Assembly (NCBI GenBank): GCA_913020435.1
Contig: CAJVZZ010000007.1
Location: forward strand, 1 to 64,000
Reading direction: 5' to 3'
DNA from: an uncultured Flavobacteriales bacterium
GTDB lineage: Bacteria > Bacteroidota > Bacteroidia > Flavobacteriales_G > Salibacteraceae
DNA length: 64,000 nucleotides
Both the position numbers and the translations under genes were made by a program. Position 1 is the stretch's first letter; the number at the start of each line of letters is the position of its first letter. The notes under the pieces are model-generated. The model did not search any database. It was not told where the DNA came from and worked only from the letters and a program-made list of their open reading frames with translations. Shown here piece by piece: positions 17,993 through 27,444 of the stretch.

Positions 17993-18007
17993 CTATCTTC
18001 TTATTTA
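17967..18007. repeat. 41-bp perfect palindrome across two convergent stop codons
   Basis: Two 20-bp arms (17967-17986 and 17988-18007) are exact inverted copies around the single base G17987. Both strands encode Asn-Lys-Lys-Ile-Val-Ile followed by Glu (plus) or Gln (minus) and TAA. It therefore holds the ends of both T9SS cargo genes, which overlap at 17982-17992. The transcript hairpin on either strand could serve as a bidirectional terminator, although it is AT-rich and not followed by a long T run. Confidence 0.95.
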
Positions 18008-21000
18008 CGATGCCTTTGCTGTGTTTTAATTGAATAAAATATACTCCACTCTCCAAACTATTCACATCTAAATTACACTGACTTCCTTTAGGATCAGTAG
18101 CAGGTTTAACTACTGTTTTACCGTTAATATCTTGTATAGAAATTGAACTAACATCAAGGGTACTTTTATTCCACTGAACGGTTACCTTATCTGTTGCAGG
18201 AATAGGAAATACTTCTACATTCATATTTACATTAGACCCTGAAACTGACGATGCTTCAACGTCAAACTCAATCTCCACAGAATCTCTTCCACAGAAAGAA
18301 ATGACTCTCATGAAAGCAAACTGAGTTCCACTACCTGAAAACTGAACTGTAGGGTTTTCTATTGTCGATTTTGTTCCATTTCCAAAAAACCAATACCAAT
18401 CCGAACCACCTGGAGTTTCGGATTTGAATTCAAATAATCCATTTCCCTTATTTACATAGCTAATTTCTGCCTTTGCTTTATCCTTAAAAGTTATATCATC
18501 TAGCGCCATGTCACTTCTTATTCCTCCACCAGTAATACCTCTAAATCGAATTCTGATTATACTTCCCTTATGAGCAGCTAAATCAATTTCATTATTCAGC
18601 CATTGTGTTCCTTTGTTTCCAGAAACAACTGGAGTTATATCGTTAGTCCATGAATTATTTTTAAAAATATCCACATGAAGAGCACCCATATTTGCACCAT
18701 ACATATTATACCAATAGTTTAGTTTAGGTATTGTAGCATTTCTTAAATCAATACATGGACTAATTAGTATTGCCTCCTGATTATTGCAACCACCAGATGC
18801 TTCTAGGAAAATATATTTTCCTAGTCCATTTCCTAAAGTATGATCTACAAAAGGTCCTGTAGTATTAGTTGGAGTTCCTGCAGCATCAATTCTCCAGTCA
18901 ATATCATCTTCAGAACCATTAACTCCGTTTATCCAACCATCACCAAGTGCGCAAGTTGTAGCTCCGCAATCGTTATCTGATCCGCACAAATTTAGTTGTT
19001 CAAAATCATAGATATAACAGGGAAGTTTTTCTTGAGGATCCAAGTAAACTTGAACATTTGCCACTATAGTATCGTTGAATCTATTTTGGTCTTTTATATC
19101 AACCAACCAAATTTTTAGCGTGTTCGAACCTTGTAAATATTTTGCTTTTGTAGAGAATTTATATGAGATAGATTGACCTGCAGAAACAACTCCTGCGTAA
19201 GTCTCATTTATAACTGGATCATTATTTACCTGAAAGAAAACATCAATATTTGAAAAAGTTAAACTTTCATTATTTTTAATTTCAATCTCGATTTCCTTAC
19301 TTGTTGAAGATGACTCACAACTTACCACAGAACCAGCTCCATTTGTGATTTGCGCAATTTCTACATCAGCATTTAATGGACAGTTTACTAAGCCCGGAGC
19401 TTTAATTATAGATTGAGTTCTGCGACTTTTAGTTCCATCTGGGGTAACAGCGTCCATAGCAAAATGCATTTCTTTTAATGGATTATAGTTTAATCCTTTG
19501 AATATGTAAGGAGATGAATTTTGAGTACCAACTACCTCCATATATTTCGCTCCCATTGTGTAAATATTGTAATTGCTCGCACCAGAAATTGGAGTCCAAA
19601 TCATTTCCATGCTATCTGGACATATTTTAGTAATGTTAATGCCTGAAGGCTGAGGCGAAATAGAAAATGTTTCAGAAGAAGCTGTCATTCCTGCCGAAGA
19701 AACTCGAACTCTTGCTTTTCCTGTAAATGCATTTGGAATTCTCCACTCATAATATCTGGTAGCGGGAGGAACATTAGAAATCATTGTAGACCAATTTTTA
19801 CCACTATCTAGTGAAAATTCTAACAACAAGGTTCCTTGATTTAAAGGTGCACTCCAACGTACAACTTCATTTTCTCCGGGTACAAATGACTCTCCACCAG
19901 TAGGGTATTCTAATTCAATTCCTTCATCTTCTAAATAATATATTACGTGATATTTTTGGGGACCCTGAGCAATCGCTGAACCTTTAACAATAATCTCATA
20001 ATTACCAGTTGGCATATTAGAGATTACAATTTGTTCCATGTTGTTTAGGTTATCTACTCCAGTCGTAGCAGGGTTATCAAGTGTTGCCGCGCTAGATATA
20101 TCTAAAATAAAAGGAAGCGTTTTTTGATTTCCTGGAGCTACTATTTCGAGATCCAAGTTATTCACTAGAGGTATTGCAGCGTTAGCCGCTCCGCGAGGAT
20201 CATTCCAAGCCAACATTATTTTTGCCAATTTTTTATTTGCAGGAATAATAATTTGGTGTGTATCTATTTTCCCGTTTGCAATAGTTCCTGAAAAATGAGT
20301 TTGTTCATTAATTACTTGATACGCTTTTCTGGCATTAATTCTTCCGTAACCGAATTTAAAATCTGGTCCTGGCTGTCCAAGATCATCAGCAGTATTGCAG
20401 GCAATGCCCTTCATTAAAATTGCATCGGGATAATTATTGCTATTTTTTTCTTTAAATCCTTGGTATAAAACCGCCATTGTTCCTGAAACCCCAGGACAAG
20501 ACATTGATGTTCCTGTTTTAAAAACATAATCGTTAACATCAGTTGTGCTCCAAACTTGAGTACCAACCGCAGAAATTTCAGGCTTTATCCGACCATCTCT
20601 TGATGGGCCTCTGCTACTTGAACTAGTCAAACCGTCTAAATAATTCAGATTAGCTACGGTTAACACATTCTTCGCTACTTTATGCCCCCCTGTTATATTG
20701 TACCAACCCCCATTTGCAGTTCCCGCGTTACCTGCAGAAAACACATGCAATAATGACGACATATTCTCTGTTTGAATATCTAACTCACGGGCAAAACTTG
20801 TGTAGCCTGCGTTCTGACCATTTGAATATGATGTACTTGTAATTTTAATATCGTGTTTTACATAATGACTCGCAATAGAATCAAAACCGGGGTATCCCTC
20901 ACCTGCTGCGCCGTAAACATAAATTGTAGACGCTGGAGCCATTCCGCGAGCCAATGGATCTAAATTCCCAGCCCCCATTATAGTGCCGCCAACATGATCT

Positions 21001-21797
21001 CCGTGATCGCCGTTGTTTGTAGTTATGTATTGTTTTCCTATTCTTCCAGCATAATCCAAATGAGGTCCGATTACTCCGTCATCTTGAAGCATAACACTGA
21101 TTCCCTCTCCATCAAGTTCTTTACTTAAACCAGTGTAAGATTTAGTCAACCCTCCTATTCTTTGAGCATTTCTCGCTTTATAATTTTCTGCATGTCCTAC
21201 TTCATCTATTGGCTCGATAAACTGAATACATTCAATTTCGGCTAATGCATTCAAATTAACTACTGGAATTTCTAGTCTATAACTCGAAGCACTTGCACTA
21301 AACCGAATTACCTCTGCATTGACTCTAACAAGCTTTTCTTTAATTAACTTTTCATTCAGGTTAGAAAAAGTAACTGCATTAACTCTTACAGATGCTCCAA
21401 AAATCATGTGTTCCGGTAATCTAGAATGATTAGCTATTGAAGGATCGAATTTCATATTAACTGGAATATCAGACAATCCGTTAATTCCAAAAGCGACCAA
21501 TTGATCGTGATCAACATTATTAGTAATTGTTACGTAATATGCCTTATTGCCCAAATAATCTCCAACGAAAAGACCTAATGATGCCAAGACCTTAATTTGA
21601 CCATTATTTATAAAATTACTTGTAATGGCTATGCCTGTGAATGGATTAGCTTCAGTTACTCCTTTCAGCAATTGTTTAGATATCACATGTTCTATTTCCA
21701 ATGTTCCACTCAATAACTCTACACGAGTAGATTCATTTTGTGAGAGTGCGCTTAATGAAATTGAGAGGGAAACCAGAAACGAAAATATTCTTACCAT
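17982..21797 (-). CDS. Subtilisin-like (S8) serine protease with T9SS type A sorting domain
   Basis: The 1271-residue precursor has a signal peptide (residues 1-19), an N-terminal propeptide region (about 20-220) and an S8 peptidase domain. The catalytic triad is Asp240 (QDDGV), His268 (GDHVGG) and Ser431 (GTSMSCPG), with the oxyanion Asn357 in SAGNAG. Later come fibronectin-like beta segments, a MAM-like domain (about 930-1105, with EDDIDWRIDAAGTPT and MALDDITF), a PKD-like segment (about 1120-1170) and a T9SS type A domain ending NKKIVIQ. It is probably a cell-surface or released protease for protein degradation. Its stop overlaps the convergent neighbour by 11 bp. Confidence 0.93.
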   Translation of the reverse strand: MVRIFSFLVSLSISLSALSQNESTRVELLSGTLEIEHVISKQLLKGVTEANPFTGIAITSNFINNGQIKVLASLGLFVGDYLGNKAYYVTITNNVDHDQLVAFGINGLSDIPVNMKFDPSIANHSRLPEHMIFGASVRVNAVTFSNLNEKLIKEKLVRVNAEVIRFSASASSYRLEIPVVNLNALAEIECIQFIEPIDEVGHAENYKARNAQRIGGLTKSYTGLSKELDGEGISVMLQDDGVIGPHLDYAGRIGKQYITTNNGDHGDHVGGTIMGAGNLDPLARGMAPASTIYVYGAAGEGYPGFDSIASHYVKHDIKITSTSYSNGQNAGYTSFARELDIQTENMSSLLHVFSAGNAGTANGGWYNITGGHKVAKNVLTVANLNYLDGLTSSSSRGPSRDGRIKPEISAVGTQVWSTTDVNDYVFKTGTSMSCPGVSGTMAVLYQGFKEKNSNNYPDAILMKGIACNTADDLGQPGPDFKFGYGRINARKAYQVINEQTHFSGTIANGKIDTHQIIIPANKKLAKIMLAWNDPRGAANAAIPLVNNLDLEIVAPGNQKTLPFILDISSAATLDNPATTGVDNLNNMEQIVISNMPTGNYEIIVKGSAIAQGPQKYHVIYYLEDEGIELEYPTGGESFVPGENEVVRWSAPLNQGTLLLEFSLDSGKNWSTMISNVPPATRYYEWRIPNAFTGKARVRVSSAGMTASSETFSISPQPSGINITKICPDSMEMIWTPISGASNYNIYTMGAKYMEVVGTQNSSPYIFKGLNYNPLKEMHFAMDAVTPDGTKSRRTQSIIKAPGLVNCPLNADVEIAQITNGAGSVVSCESSSTSKEIEIEIKNNESLTFSNIDVFFQVNNDPVINETYAGVVSAGQSISYKFSTKAKYLQGSNTLKIWLVDIKDQNRFNDTIVANVQVYLDPQEKLPCYIYDFEQLNLCGSDNDCGATTCALGDGWINGVNGSEDDIDWRIDAAGTPTNTTGPFVDHTLGNGLGKYIFLEASGGCNNQEAILISPCIDLRNATIPKLNYWYNMYGANMGALHVDIFKNNSWTNDITPVVSGNKGTQWLNNEIDLAAHKGSIIRIRFRGITGGGIRSDMALDDITFKDKAKAEISYVNKGNGLFEFKSETPGGSDWYWFFGNGTKSTIENPTVQFSGSGTQFAFMRVISFCGRDSVEIEFDVEASSVSGSNVNMNVEVFPIPATDKVTVQWNKSTLDVSSISIQDINGKTVVKPATDPKGSQCNLDVNSLESGVYFIQLKHSKGIVNKKIVIQ

Positions 21798-21958
21798 GTG
21801 ATAATTTTAAGACGCTGAAAGTAATTATTATTAGTGCAGCTTAGCATAAGTTTTAAGACGTATTAATTTGCAAAAAGGTTGATTTAGGTACAACTTTATG
21901 CAATTGAACCAATTCAATCTGAATTTTCAAGGTTTTTACCATTTCAAAAGCTTCTTAG

Positions 21959-21990
21959 TTTGAAGTAAACAGAAAGAATAATTAACTTCG
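21959..21990 (+). promoter_or_regulatory. Promoter of the FKBP gene pair
   Basis: TTTG at 21959-21962, a 20-bp spacer and TAACTTCG at 21983-21990 match the Bacteroidota promoter closely. The box ends 35 nt before the first FKBP ATG. Confidence 0.75.
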
Positions 21991-22025
21991 CAACTTCAAT
22001 TTTTTTTTTAGTAACAAACATTATT

Positions 22026-22718
22026 ATGATTTTAAGAAAACTTGCAATTGTAGCGCTCGGAGCAGCTGCACTTACTTCATGTAAAGAAGGAGGCGACTCA
22101 ATGGAAGGAGCTGATTTGACAACTAACTGGGATAGCTTAAGCTACAGTATTGGAATTAGTGTAGGAAACGGTCTGAAAGGACAACAGTTAAGGGACGTTT
22201 CTCCAAAAGTAATTGCACAAGGAATTAATGATGTTTTAGATAGCACAGCTCTTATTGATGGCGAGGAAGCAAATGCCATAATTGGAGCTTTTATGGATAA
22301 AAAGAGAAACGAAAAGTCTGCAGTCGCTGCCTCAGTTTCTGAAGGATTTTTAGAAGAAAATGCTAAAAACCCGGACGTAGTTACGACTGGATCTGGACTT
22401 CAATATATTGCCATTAAAGAAGGAACAGGTGATAAACCTTCATCAACTGATAAAGTAAAGGTTCATTACCATGGAACATTGGTTAATGGCAACGTATTTG
22501 ATAGTTCAGTTGATCGCGGAGAGCCTGTAGAATTCCCAGTAAATGGAGTGATTCCTGGATGGGTTGAAGGCCTGCAATTAATGTCAGTTGGATCTAAATA
22601 CAAGTTTTTCATTCCTTCAGAATTAGCATATGGCGAAAGAGGTGCTGGACAAATGATTGGACCTGGAGAAACGCTGATATTTGAAGTTGAGTTACTTGGT
22701 ATAACAAAAGGTGAATAA
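22026..22718 (+). CDS. FKBP-type peptidyl-prolyl isomerase, predicted lipoprotein
   Basis: This enzyme catalyses cis-trans isomerisation of prolyl bonds in exported proteins. The 230-residue protein has a lipoprotein signal with lipobox LTSC (Cys19), an N-terminal dimerisation domain with the SYSIGISVGNGLK motif, and a C-terminal FKBP domain. FKBP hallmarks are KVHYHGTLVNGNVFDSSVDRG, the VIPGWVEGLQLM loop, FIPSELAYGERGAG and LIFEVELL. The domain order matches FkpA/Mip proteins. Its stop is followed after 2 bp by a second FKBP gene, forming a tandem pair under one promoter. Confidence 0.93.
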   Translation: MILRKLAIVALGAAALTSCKEGGDSMEGADLTTNWDSLSYSIGISVGNGLKGQQLRDVSPKVIAQGINDVLDSTALIDGEEANAIIGAFMDKKRNEKSAVAASVSEGFLEENAKNPDVVTTGSGLQYIAIKEGTGDKPSSTDKVKVHYHGTLVNGNVFDSSVDRGEPVEFPVNGVIPGWVEGLQLMSVGSKYKFFIPSELAYGERGAGQMIGPGETLIFEVELLGITKGE

Positions 22719-22720
22719 TT

Positions 22721-23437
22721 ATGAAAATTAGAATAATAACATTAGCAGTTTTCTTAGGATTATTTTCTACCGCAATTGCTGGTAAGAAAGGAAAAAAAGA
22801 TAAGAAAAGAACGAAAACCGAAACGAAAACTATGGAATTAAAAAACGAATTGGACTCACTATCTTACGCATTAGGAATTAGCATAGCGAACAACTTAAAA
22901 TCTCAAGGTGTAGATGACATCAACTCCGCTGCAATGTCTGCAGCAGTAAAAGACGTTTATGCTGGAAACGATTCAATAATGAAGACTGATGACGCTAATG
23001 AATTTATCAATAGCTATTTTGCTGGAGCGGCAGAAAAAAAATCAGGAGAAGCTCAGGAAGAGGGAAAAAAGTTCCTAGCTGAAAATGCAACTAAAGATGG
23101 TGTAATTGTACTTGCAAGTGGATTACAATACAAGGTTATTAAAATGGGCGAAGGTCCTAAACCAAGCAAAGACGATAAAGTGACAACACATTATCATGGA
23201 ATGCTTATGGATGGAACTGTTTTCGATAGTTCAGTAGATCGTGGCGAACCTGCTACTTTCCCAGTTGGTGGAGTTATACCTGGTTGGGTTGAAGCACTTC
23301 AATTAATGCCGGTTGGATCAAAATGGAAATTATTTATTCCTTCAGAATTGGCTTATGGTGATAGAGGAGCTGGACCAAAAATCGGCCCTGGCGCAACTCT
23401 AGTTTTCGAAGTAGAGCTTTTAAGTATTGCTAAGTAA
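22721..23437 (+). CDS. FKBP-type peptidyl-prolyl isomerase, periplasmic
   Basis: This 238-residue paralog of the preceding gene has a cleavable signal peptide (ending TAIAG) with no lipobox cysteine, a Lys-rich linker (KKGKKDKKRTKTETK, about 22-36), the LSYALGISIANNLK dimerisation domain and a full FKBP domain (THYHGMLMDGTVFDSSVDRG, FIPSELAYGDRGAG, LVFEVELL). The two proteins are so alike in the FKBP part that they look like a tandem duplication. One copy would be membrane-anchored and one free in the periplasm. A strong terminator follows. Confidence 0.92.
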   Translation: MKIRIITLAVFLGLFSTAIAGKKGKKDKKRTKTETKTMELKNELDSLSYALGISIANNLKSQGVDDINSAAMSAAVKDVYAGNDSIMKTDDANEFINSYFAGAAEKKSGEAQEEGKKFLAENATKDGVIVLASGLQYKVIKMGEGPKPSKDDKVTTHYHGMLMDGTVFDSSVDRGEPATFPVGGVIPGWVEALQLMPVGSKWKLFIPSELAYGDRGAGPKIGPGATLVFEVELLSIAK

Positions 23438-23461
23438 TAGCTACAAAACATATTAATAAAG

Positions 23462-23487
23462 AAAGGCGCTATTAGCGCCTTTTTTTA
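23462..23487 (+). terminator. Terminator after the FKBP pair
   Basis: The stem AAAGGCGCT/AGCGCCTTT with a 3-nt loop and a T run lies 24 bp after the stop. Its end overlaps the stop codon of the convergent NAD(P)HX repair gene. Confidence 0.9.
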
Positions 23488-24984
23488 TGCTTCAAATAGT
23501 TGAAATGCTAAAGGTATTGATTCAATAATATCACCTGCATTCATAGCTTCCTCTCCAAGTTTTTCAGCAGCAATATCTCCAGCTAAACCATGCAGATAAA
23601 CTCCAAGTATTGCCGCATACATTGGATGATACCTACGAGCCAATAAGCCTGTAATTATTCCTGAGAGCACGTCCCCACTGCCTGCAGTAGCCATTCCTGG
23701 ATTTCCTGTCGAATTGTAATATACTCTTCCATCAGGAAGTGATATTTGTGAATTTGGACCTTTTAGAATAACAATGCACTCAAACTTTTTAGAAAACTCT
23801 ATTTGTGCTTTAAGCCTATCAAATGAATCTTCAGTATTTATAATTAAGCGTTTGAACTCTCCAAGATGCGGAGTAAAAATTGAATTTTGAGGAATAAAAC
23901 TTAACCAGGTTTTATTTTCAGATAAAATATTGAGTGCATCTGCATCAATCAACATTGGTACTTTACAATTCTGAATTAAAGTCTTCAGAAAGTTCGTACT
24001 GGATTTACCAACTCCAATTCCTGGTCCTATTCCAATTGAAGTATAAGCATCGATTGCAGGAACCGAAGATATTTCTTCATCACCAAGTAACACAGACATA
24101 GCTTCTGGACAACTCACTTGCATCGGAATTAAAAGCGAATCAGGTATCCCCATCGTAAGTAACCCTAAACCGGAACGCATTGCGGCTTTTGCCGATAGGA
24201 TTGCTGCACCTCCCTTAGTTTTACTTCCAGCTACCATTAGAGCGTGACCAAAACTTCCTTTATAATTGTGCTTTTGTCTAGGTTGTAAAATTTCTGAAAT
24301 TTCTTGTGGTTGAATATAATTATAGGTTGATTCTGCATCTTCAATACTCTTGTTGTCCAGCCCTATATCTAATAACTTCCAATCACCTACTCGATTTACA
24401 TTTTCCGAAATAAAAAAACTATGAGGTGGTGACTGAAAAGTTAATGAAACATTTGCTTCAATAGAGATTTGGTCTTTTTGGTTCAACGTATCCATGAACA
24501 AACCTGCAGGCAAGTCAATGGAAATAATAAACTTTCCTGATGCATTTAATTCTTGAACGCTCTTTTTAAGTAGTCCTTTCAGCGGTTTATTCAAACCCGA
24601 ACCCAACAAAGCATCAATTAAGATATGGCCACTTTTTATATTGATTTTATCAGATTCCGAATAATCTTCGGTTTCAATAGACAACTTTTTAAGCCTTTCA
24701 AGGTTAGTTACAAAATCTTTAGAGTCCTTTTTAGAAAATCGAATTATCGAAACCTCTACCTTATAGTTTTCTGCAATCAATAGTCTCGCTATAGCAAGGC
24801 CATCTCCACCATTATTTCCTGTACCACAAAATACTTGGAATTTAGACTCCTCTGAAAAATTCTTCAGAATCCAACTTACACAAGACTTAGATGCTCGCTC
24901 CATCAGATCGATGGAACTTATTGGTTCATTCTTGATCGTAAATTTATCTGCGGTTCTTTTTTGTTGAGCACTAAGAATTTTCAT
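23485..24984 (-). CDS. nnr: Bifunctional NAD(P)H-hydrate epimerase / ADP-dependent NAD(P)H-hydrate dehydratase
   Basis: This enzyme repairs hydrated NAD(P)H: the N-terminal half epimerises and the C-terminal half dehydrates NAD(P)HX with ADP. The 499-residue protein has the epimerase motif CGTGNNGGDGLAIARLL (about 50-66) and the segment ISIDLPAGLFMDT. The ribokinase-like dehydratase half includes YKGSFGHALMVAGSKTKGGAAILSA and the nucleotide-binding NPGMATAGSGDVLSGIITGLLA. The fused layout matches bacterial Nnr proteins (YjeF-type). It overlaps coaE by 14 bp and is the distal gene of the operon. Confidence 0.95.
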   Translation of the reverse strand: MKILSAQQKRTADKFTIKNEPISSIDLMERASKSCVSWILKNFSEESKFQVFCGTGNNGGDGLAIARLLIAENYKVEVSIIRFSKKDSKDFVTNLERLKKLSIETEDYSESDKINIKSGHILIDALLGSGLNKPLKGLLKKSVQELNASGKFIISIDLPAGLFMDTLNQKDQISIEANVSLTFQSPPHSFFISENVNRVGDWKLLDIGLDNKSIEDAESTYNYIQPQEISEILQPRQKHNYKGSFGHALMVAGSKTKGGAAILSAKAAMRSGLGLLTMGIPDSLLIPMQVSCPEAMSVLLGDEEISSVPAIDAYTSIGIGPGIGVGKSSTNFLKTLIQNCKVPMLIDADALNILSENKTWLSFIPQNSIFTPHLGEFKRLIINTEDSFDRLKAQIEFSKKFECIVILKGPNSQISLPDGRVYYNSTGNPGMATAGSGDVLSGIITGLLARRYHPMYAAILGVYLHGLAGDIAAEKLGEEAMNAGDIIESIPLAFQLFEA

Positions 24985-25561
24985 TCAATATTTTTTTATG
25001 AATCTTCATAACCTGAGAAATCAAAGAATTCTCTTCATCATTGCGAATAAAAAAATCTGAAAGTGCCTTCTTTTTATCTTCAGCCCATTGATTATTGATT
25101 CTTGACTCTACCTCACTTTTTGAAATGACATCTCTTTTCATTACTCGGTCAATTCTGGTTTCAAGAGGAGCACTTACTAAAATAATTTTATCGCATCCAA
25201 AGTGACTTCCGCTCTCAAAAAGAATGGCGGCTTCCTTAACCACATAAGGAGCGCTAATATTATCCGTTTTCCATTTTTCAAAGTCTGTGGATACCACAGG
25301 ATGTATAATTGCATTTAACTGCTCCAGTATTTTCGGGTATCCAAAGGATTCTCTCGCAATAAGCTTTCGATTAACAGTGCCATTAACTATACTGTTTTCA
25401 CCAAAAAGTGTTTTTATTTTATTCTGAACCTCACCATCAATATCAAGAATTCGTTTTGCACGGTCATCAGCAATATATATTGGAATATTCAGCAAAGCGA
25501 ACAGCCTAGAAACAGTCGTTTTTCCGGCCCCTATACCACCTGTTAGACCAATTACTATCAC
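24971..25561 (-). CDS. coaE: Dephospho-CoA kinase
   Basis: CoaE phosphorylates dephospho-CoA in the last step of coenzyme A synthesis. The 196-residue protein opens with the P-loop GLTGGIGAGKTTVSRLF (residues 5-21). It keeps the family segments IYIADDRAKRIL (the CoA-binding Asp) and IIHPVV, and later VVKEAAILFESGSH and VSAPLETRIDRVMKRD. Length is normal. It begins 2 bp after the YbbR-like gene and overlaps the nnr start by 14 bp, so translation is probably coupled. Confidence 0.95.
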   Translation of the reverse strand: MIVIGLTGGIGAGKTTVSRLFALLNIPIYIADDRAKRILDIDGEVQNKIKTLFGENSIVNGTVNRKLIARESFGYPKILEQLNAIIHPVVSTDFEKWKTDNISAPYVVKEAAILFESGSHFGCDKIILVSAPLETRIDRVMKRDVISKSEVESRINNQWAEDKKKALSDFFIRNDEENSLISQVMKIHKKILNENS

Positions 25562-25563
25562 AA

Positions 25564-26556
25564 TCAGTTTTTAAGTATGTACTCTACTCTGTGAGGACTG
25601 TAACTTAGTACCTCAACATGACTTGGTGACTTTACCATTTTTACCGTCATATATTTTTTAGATATATCAAAATCCATCGCTTCAACAATAAAAGAAAACT
25701 GACTAGCATTTAAATTATCAAAGTCTGTTAGCCCAATTTTCACTCGAATCGAAACAGAGTTTGGGAATAGTTTGATCTCTTTTCCTGAAGTATCAGCTAT
25801 TATTTCAATAGGCACCGTCAATTCTTTTTCTGTTGCCTTATCGACAAGAACAACTAATCGCACATACTTTGTACTTGAACTAAAATTCTTAGGGAAATTC
25901 AGATCTACATCTTTCGATACAGATTTCTCTAGTTCGTCTAATACAAGCAAGTCAGAGGAAATAAAATCCAACTTATTCAACAAAGAAGTTGGACCAGAAA
26001 GAAGAATCTGTTTTGGAATGACTGAAATCGAATCTTTTAAATAACACTGATTTTTTATTGTATAATCGACGTTTGGACGAACATCTATTCTTCGTTGAGT
26101 AATTGGATCAGTAATAATTCTAAGCGAATCTAAATTAATGCTTTCAATTTTTATATCCGAAGGTATTTCAGAATCCGCAAGCTCTTTTAAACGAGATTTA
26201 GGGATAATACTTAAATCCCCATCCGTCCTAAATTTCTTAATACCTGAATTATAGTCAACTGAAAGAGAATCTAGACTTCCAAACAAATAAAACGAAAGCA
26301 GCTTAAAACCAAAACCATTTACCTCAACTGTCAAAAATTCAGGTAAATCATTTACGATCACTTGATTCTTCGGAACGTTTTCATAACGTAGCGGAAAATT
26401 TAACTCTGTCGAGTAATCTTTTGTAAACGCATTTAACAGCCAAAACACAGTTGTTAAACACAAACAAATAAGAAATACCGAGAGGTTTTTACCTAATCTT
26501 ATCCCAAAAACAACTTGGGAATTTTCATCAGAAGAATGTAGGTTTACCTCATCCAC
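25564..26556 (-). CDS. YbbR-like domain membrane protein
   Basis: The 330-residue protein has one N-terminal membrane helix (about 28-46, SVFLICLCLTTVFWLLNAF) followed by extracytoplasmic YbbR-like beta repeats. In Firmicutes the YbbR protein CdaR controls a diadenylate cyclase, but here no cyclase gene is adjacent, so this role cannot be assumed. The gene is the usual neighbour of yajC and coaE in Bacteroidota, with spacings of 3 and 2 bp. The remainder is divergent and lacks catalytic motifs. Confidence 0.8.
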   Translation of the reverse strand: MDEVNLHSSDENSQVVFGIRLGKNLSVFLICLCLTTVFWLLNAFTKDYSTELNFPLRYENVPKNQVIVNDLPEFLTVEVNGFGFKLLSFYLFGSLDSLSVDYNSGIKKFRTDGDLSIIPKSRLKELADSEIPSDIKIESINLDSLRIITDPITQRRIDVRPNVDYTIKNQCYLKDSISVIPKQILLSGPTSLLNKLDFISSDLLVLDELEKSVSKDVDLNFPKNFSSSTKYVRLVVLVDKATEKELTVPIEIIADTSGKEIKLFPNSVSIRVKIGLTDFDNLNASQFSFIVEAMDFDISKKYMTVKMVKSPSHVEVLSYSPHRVEYILKN

Positions 26557-26559
26557 ACA

Positions 26560-26886
26560 TTACTTGTTTTTTTCTATTTCAGCCGCAGCTTCAGTAGCGT
26601 TACCAGCAGAAAAATCTAACGAAACAGCTGATTTTTCTACTCGCATTTTTGCTCCACCATCAGCTTCTAACATAATAGTGGTTTCATTAATGTCTTTGAT
26701 CTTACCATGAATTCCTCCAATGGTAACCACCTTATCTCCTTTAGCTAAAGACTTTCTAAATTCTTTTTGCTTCTTTGCCTTTTTTTGTTGAGGTCTAATT
26801 ATAAAGAAGTAAAAAACAAGTGCTAAAGCACCGAAAAAAACCATATTCATGGCTCCACCGCCTCCCGAAATTTGTAATAATATCAT
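26560..26886 (-). CDS. yajC: Preprotein translocase accessory subunit YajC
   Basis: YajC is a small inner-membrane protein that associates with SecDF in protein export. The 108-residue product has one membrane helix ([20 protein letters not shown]) followed by the diagnostic [33 protein letters not shown] motif. The C-terminus is longer and more acidic than in E. coli, as usual for Bacteroidota. It lies 10 bp after the DUF1573 gene and 3 bp before the YbbR-like gene. Confidence 0.95.
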   Translation of the reverse strand: MILLQISGGGGAMNMVFFGALALVFYFFIIRPQQKKAKKQKEFRKSLAKGDKVVTIGGIHGKIKDINETTIMLEADGGAKMRVEKSAVSLDFSAGNATEAAAEIEKNK

Positions 26887-26896
26887 ATTATATAAT

Positions 26897-27382
26897 CTAT
26901 TTTGATTCTTCTGTAGCTATAGTTGGTTGACCTACAACAATTGTTTCTTCTGTATTTTCAGCTTCGGTTTCTTCAGCTGCTGGCTTAATAATATTTCCAG
27001 TAAGCGCAACAACAGTAGTACTAGGTTGCGTATTAGCTATAACAGAAACTTTTTTATGCTGTTTACCGTTTTTTCCTTCACTATTAAAAACTACTCGTAT
27101 TTCAGCAGATTCTCCTGGTGCTATTGGTTTTCTTGGCCAATCTGGAACTGTACAACCACAACTTCCTTTGGCAGAACTTATCACCAAATCAGATTCACCA
27201 ACATTAGTAAACTGATAGGTAAACTTTACTTTTTCGCCCTGAGTAATTTCACCAAAATCATATAACTCATTCTCGAATTTGATTTCAGTCAAATTTTCAA
27301 CTATGTCTGTTGTAACTTCTTTTTTTTCCTCACTGCAAGCAACCAATAAAAAAAGGGCGCTTATAAATGCAAAGTATTTCAT
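26897..27382 (-). CDS. DUF1573 domain lipoprotein
   Basis: The 161-residue product has a lipoprotein signal with the lipobox LVAC (Cys16). It carries one DUF1573 domain, with the family segments [25 protein letters not shown] and [23 protein letters not shown] (conserved CGCT). The fold is immunoglobulin-like. The C-terminal 25 residues are acidic low-complexity sequence. It is the promoter-proximal gene of the yajC-ybbR-coaE-nnr operon. Its function is unknown, but the location beside yajC is conserved in Bacteroidota. Confidence 0.88.
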   Translation of the reverse strand: MKYFAFISALFLLVACSEEKKEVTTDIVENLTEIKFENELYDFGEITQGEKVKFTYQFTNVGESDLVISSAKGSCGCTVPDWPRKPIAPGESAEIRVVFNSEGKNGKQHKKVSVIANTQPSTTVVALTGNIIKPAAEETEAENTEETIVVGQPTIATEESK

Positions 27383-27410
27383 CGTCTTTTATTCTTTTTG
27401 TTTGTTTTCA

Positions 27411-27418
27411 CAAAAATA
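27411..27418 (-). promoter_or_regulatory. -7 promoter box (TATTTTTG) of the DUF1573-yajC operon
   Basis: A TAnnTTTG match on the minus strand ends 28 nt before the ATG of the DUF1573 gene. No clear -33 TTG is present. Confidence 0.5.
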
Positions 27419-27444
27419 ATAAAAGCCGTGAGGCCTATCCCATC

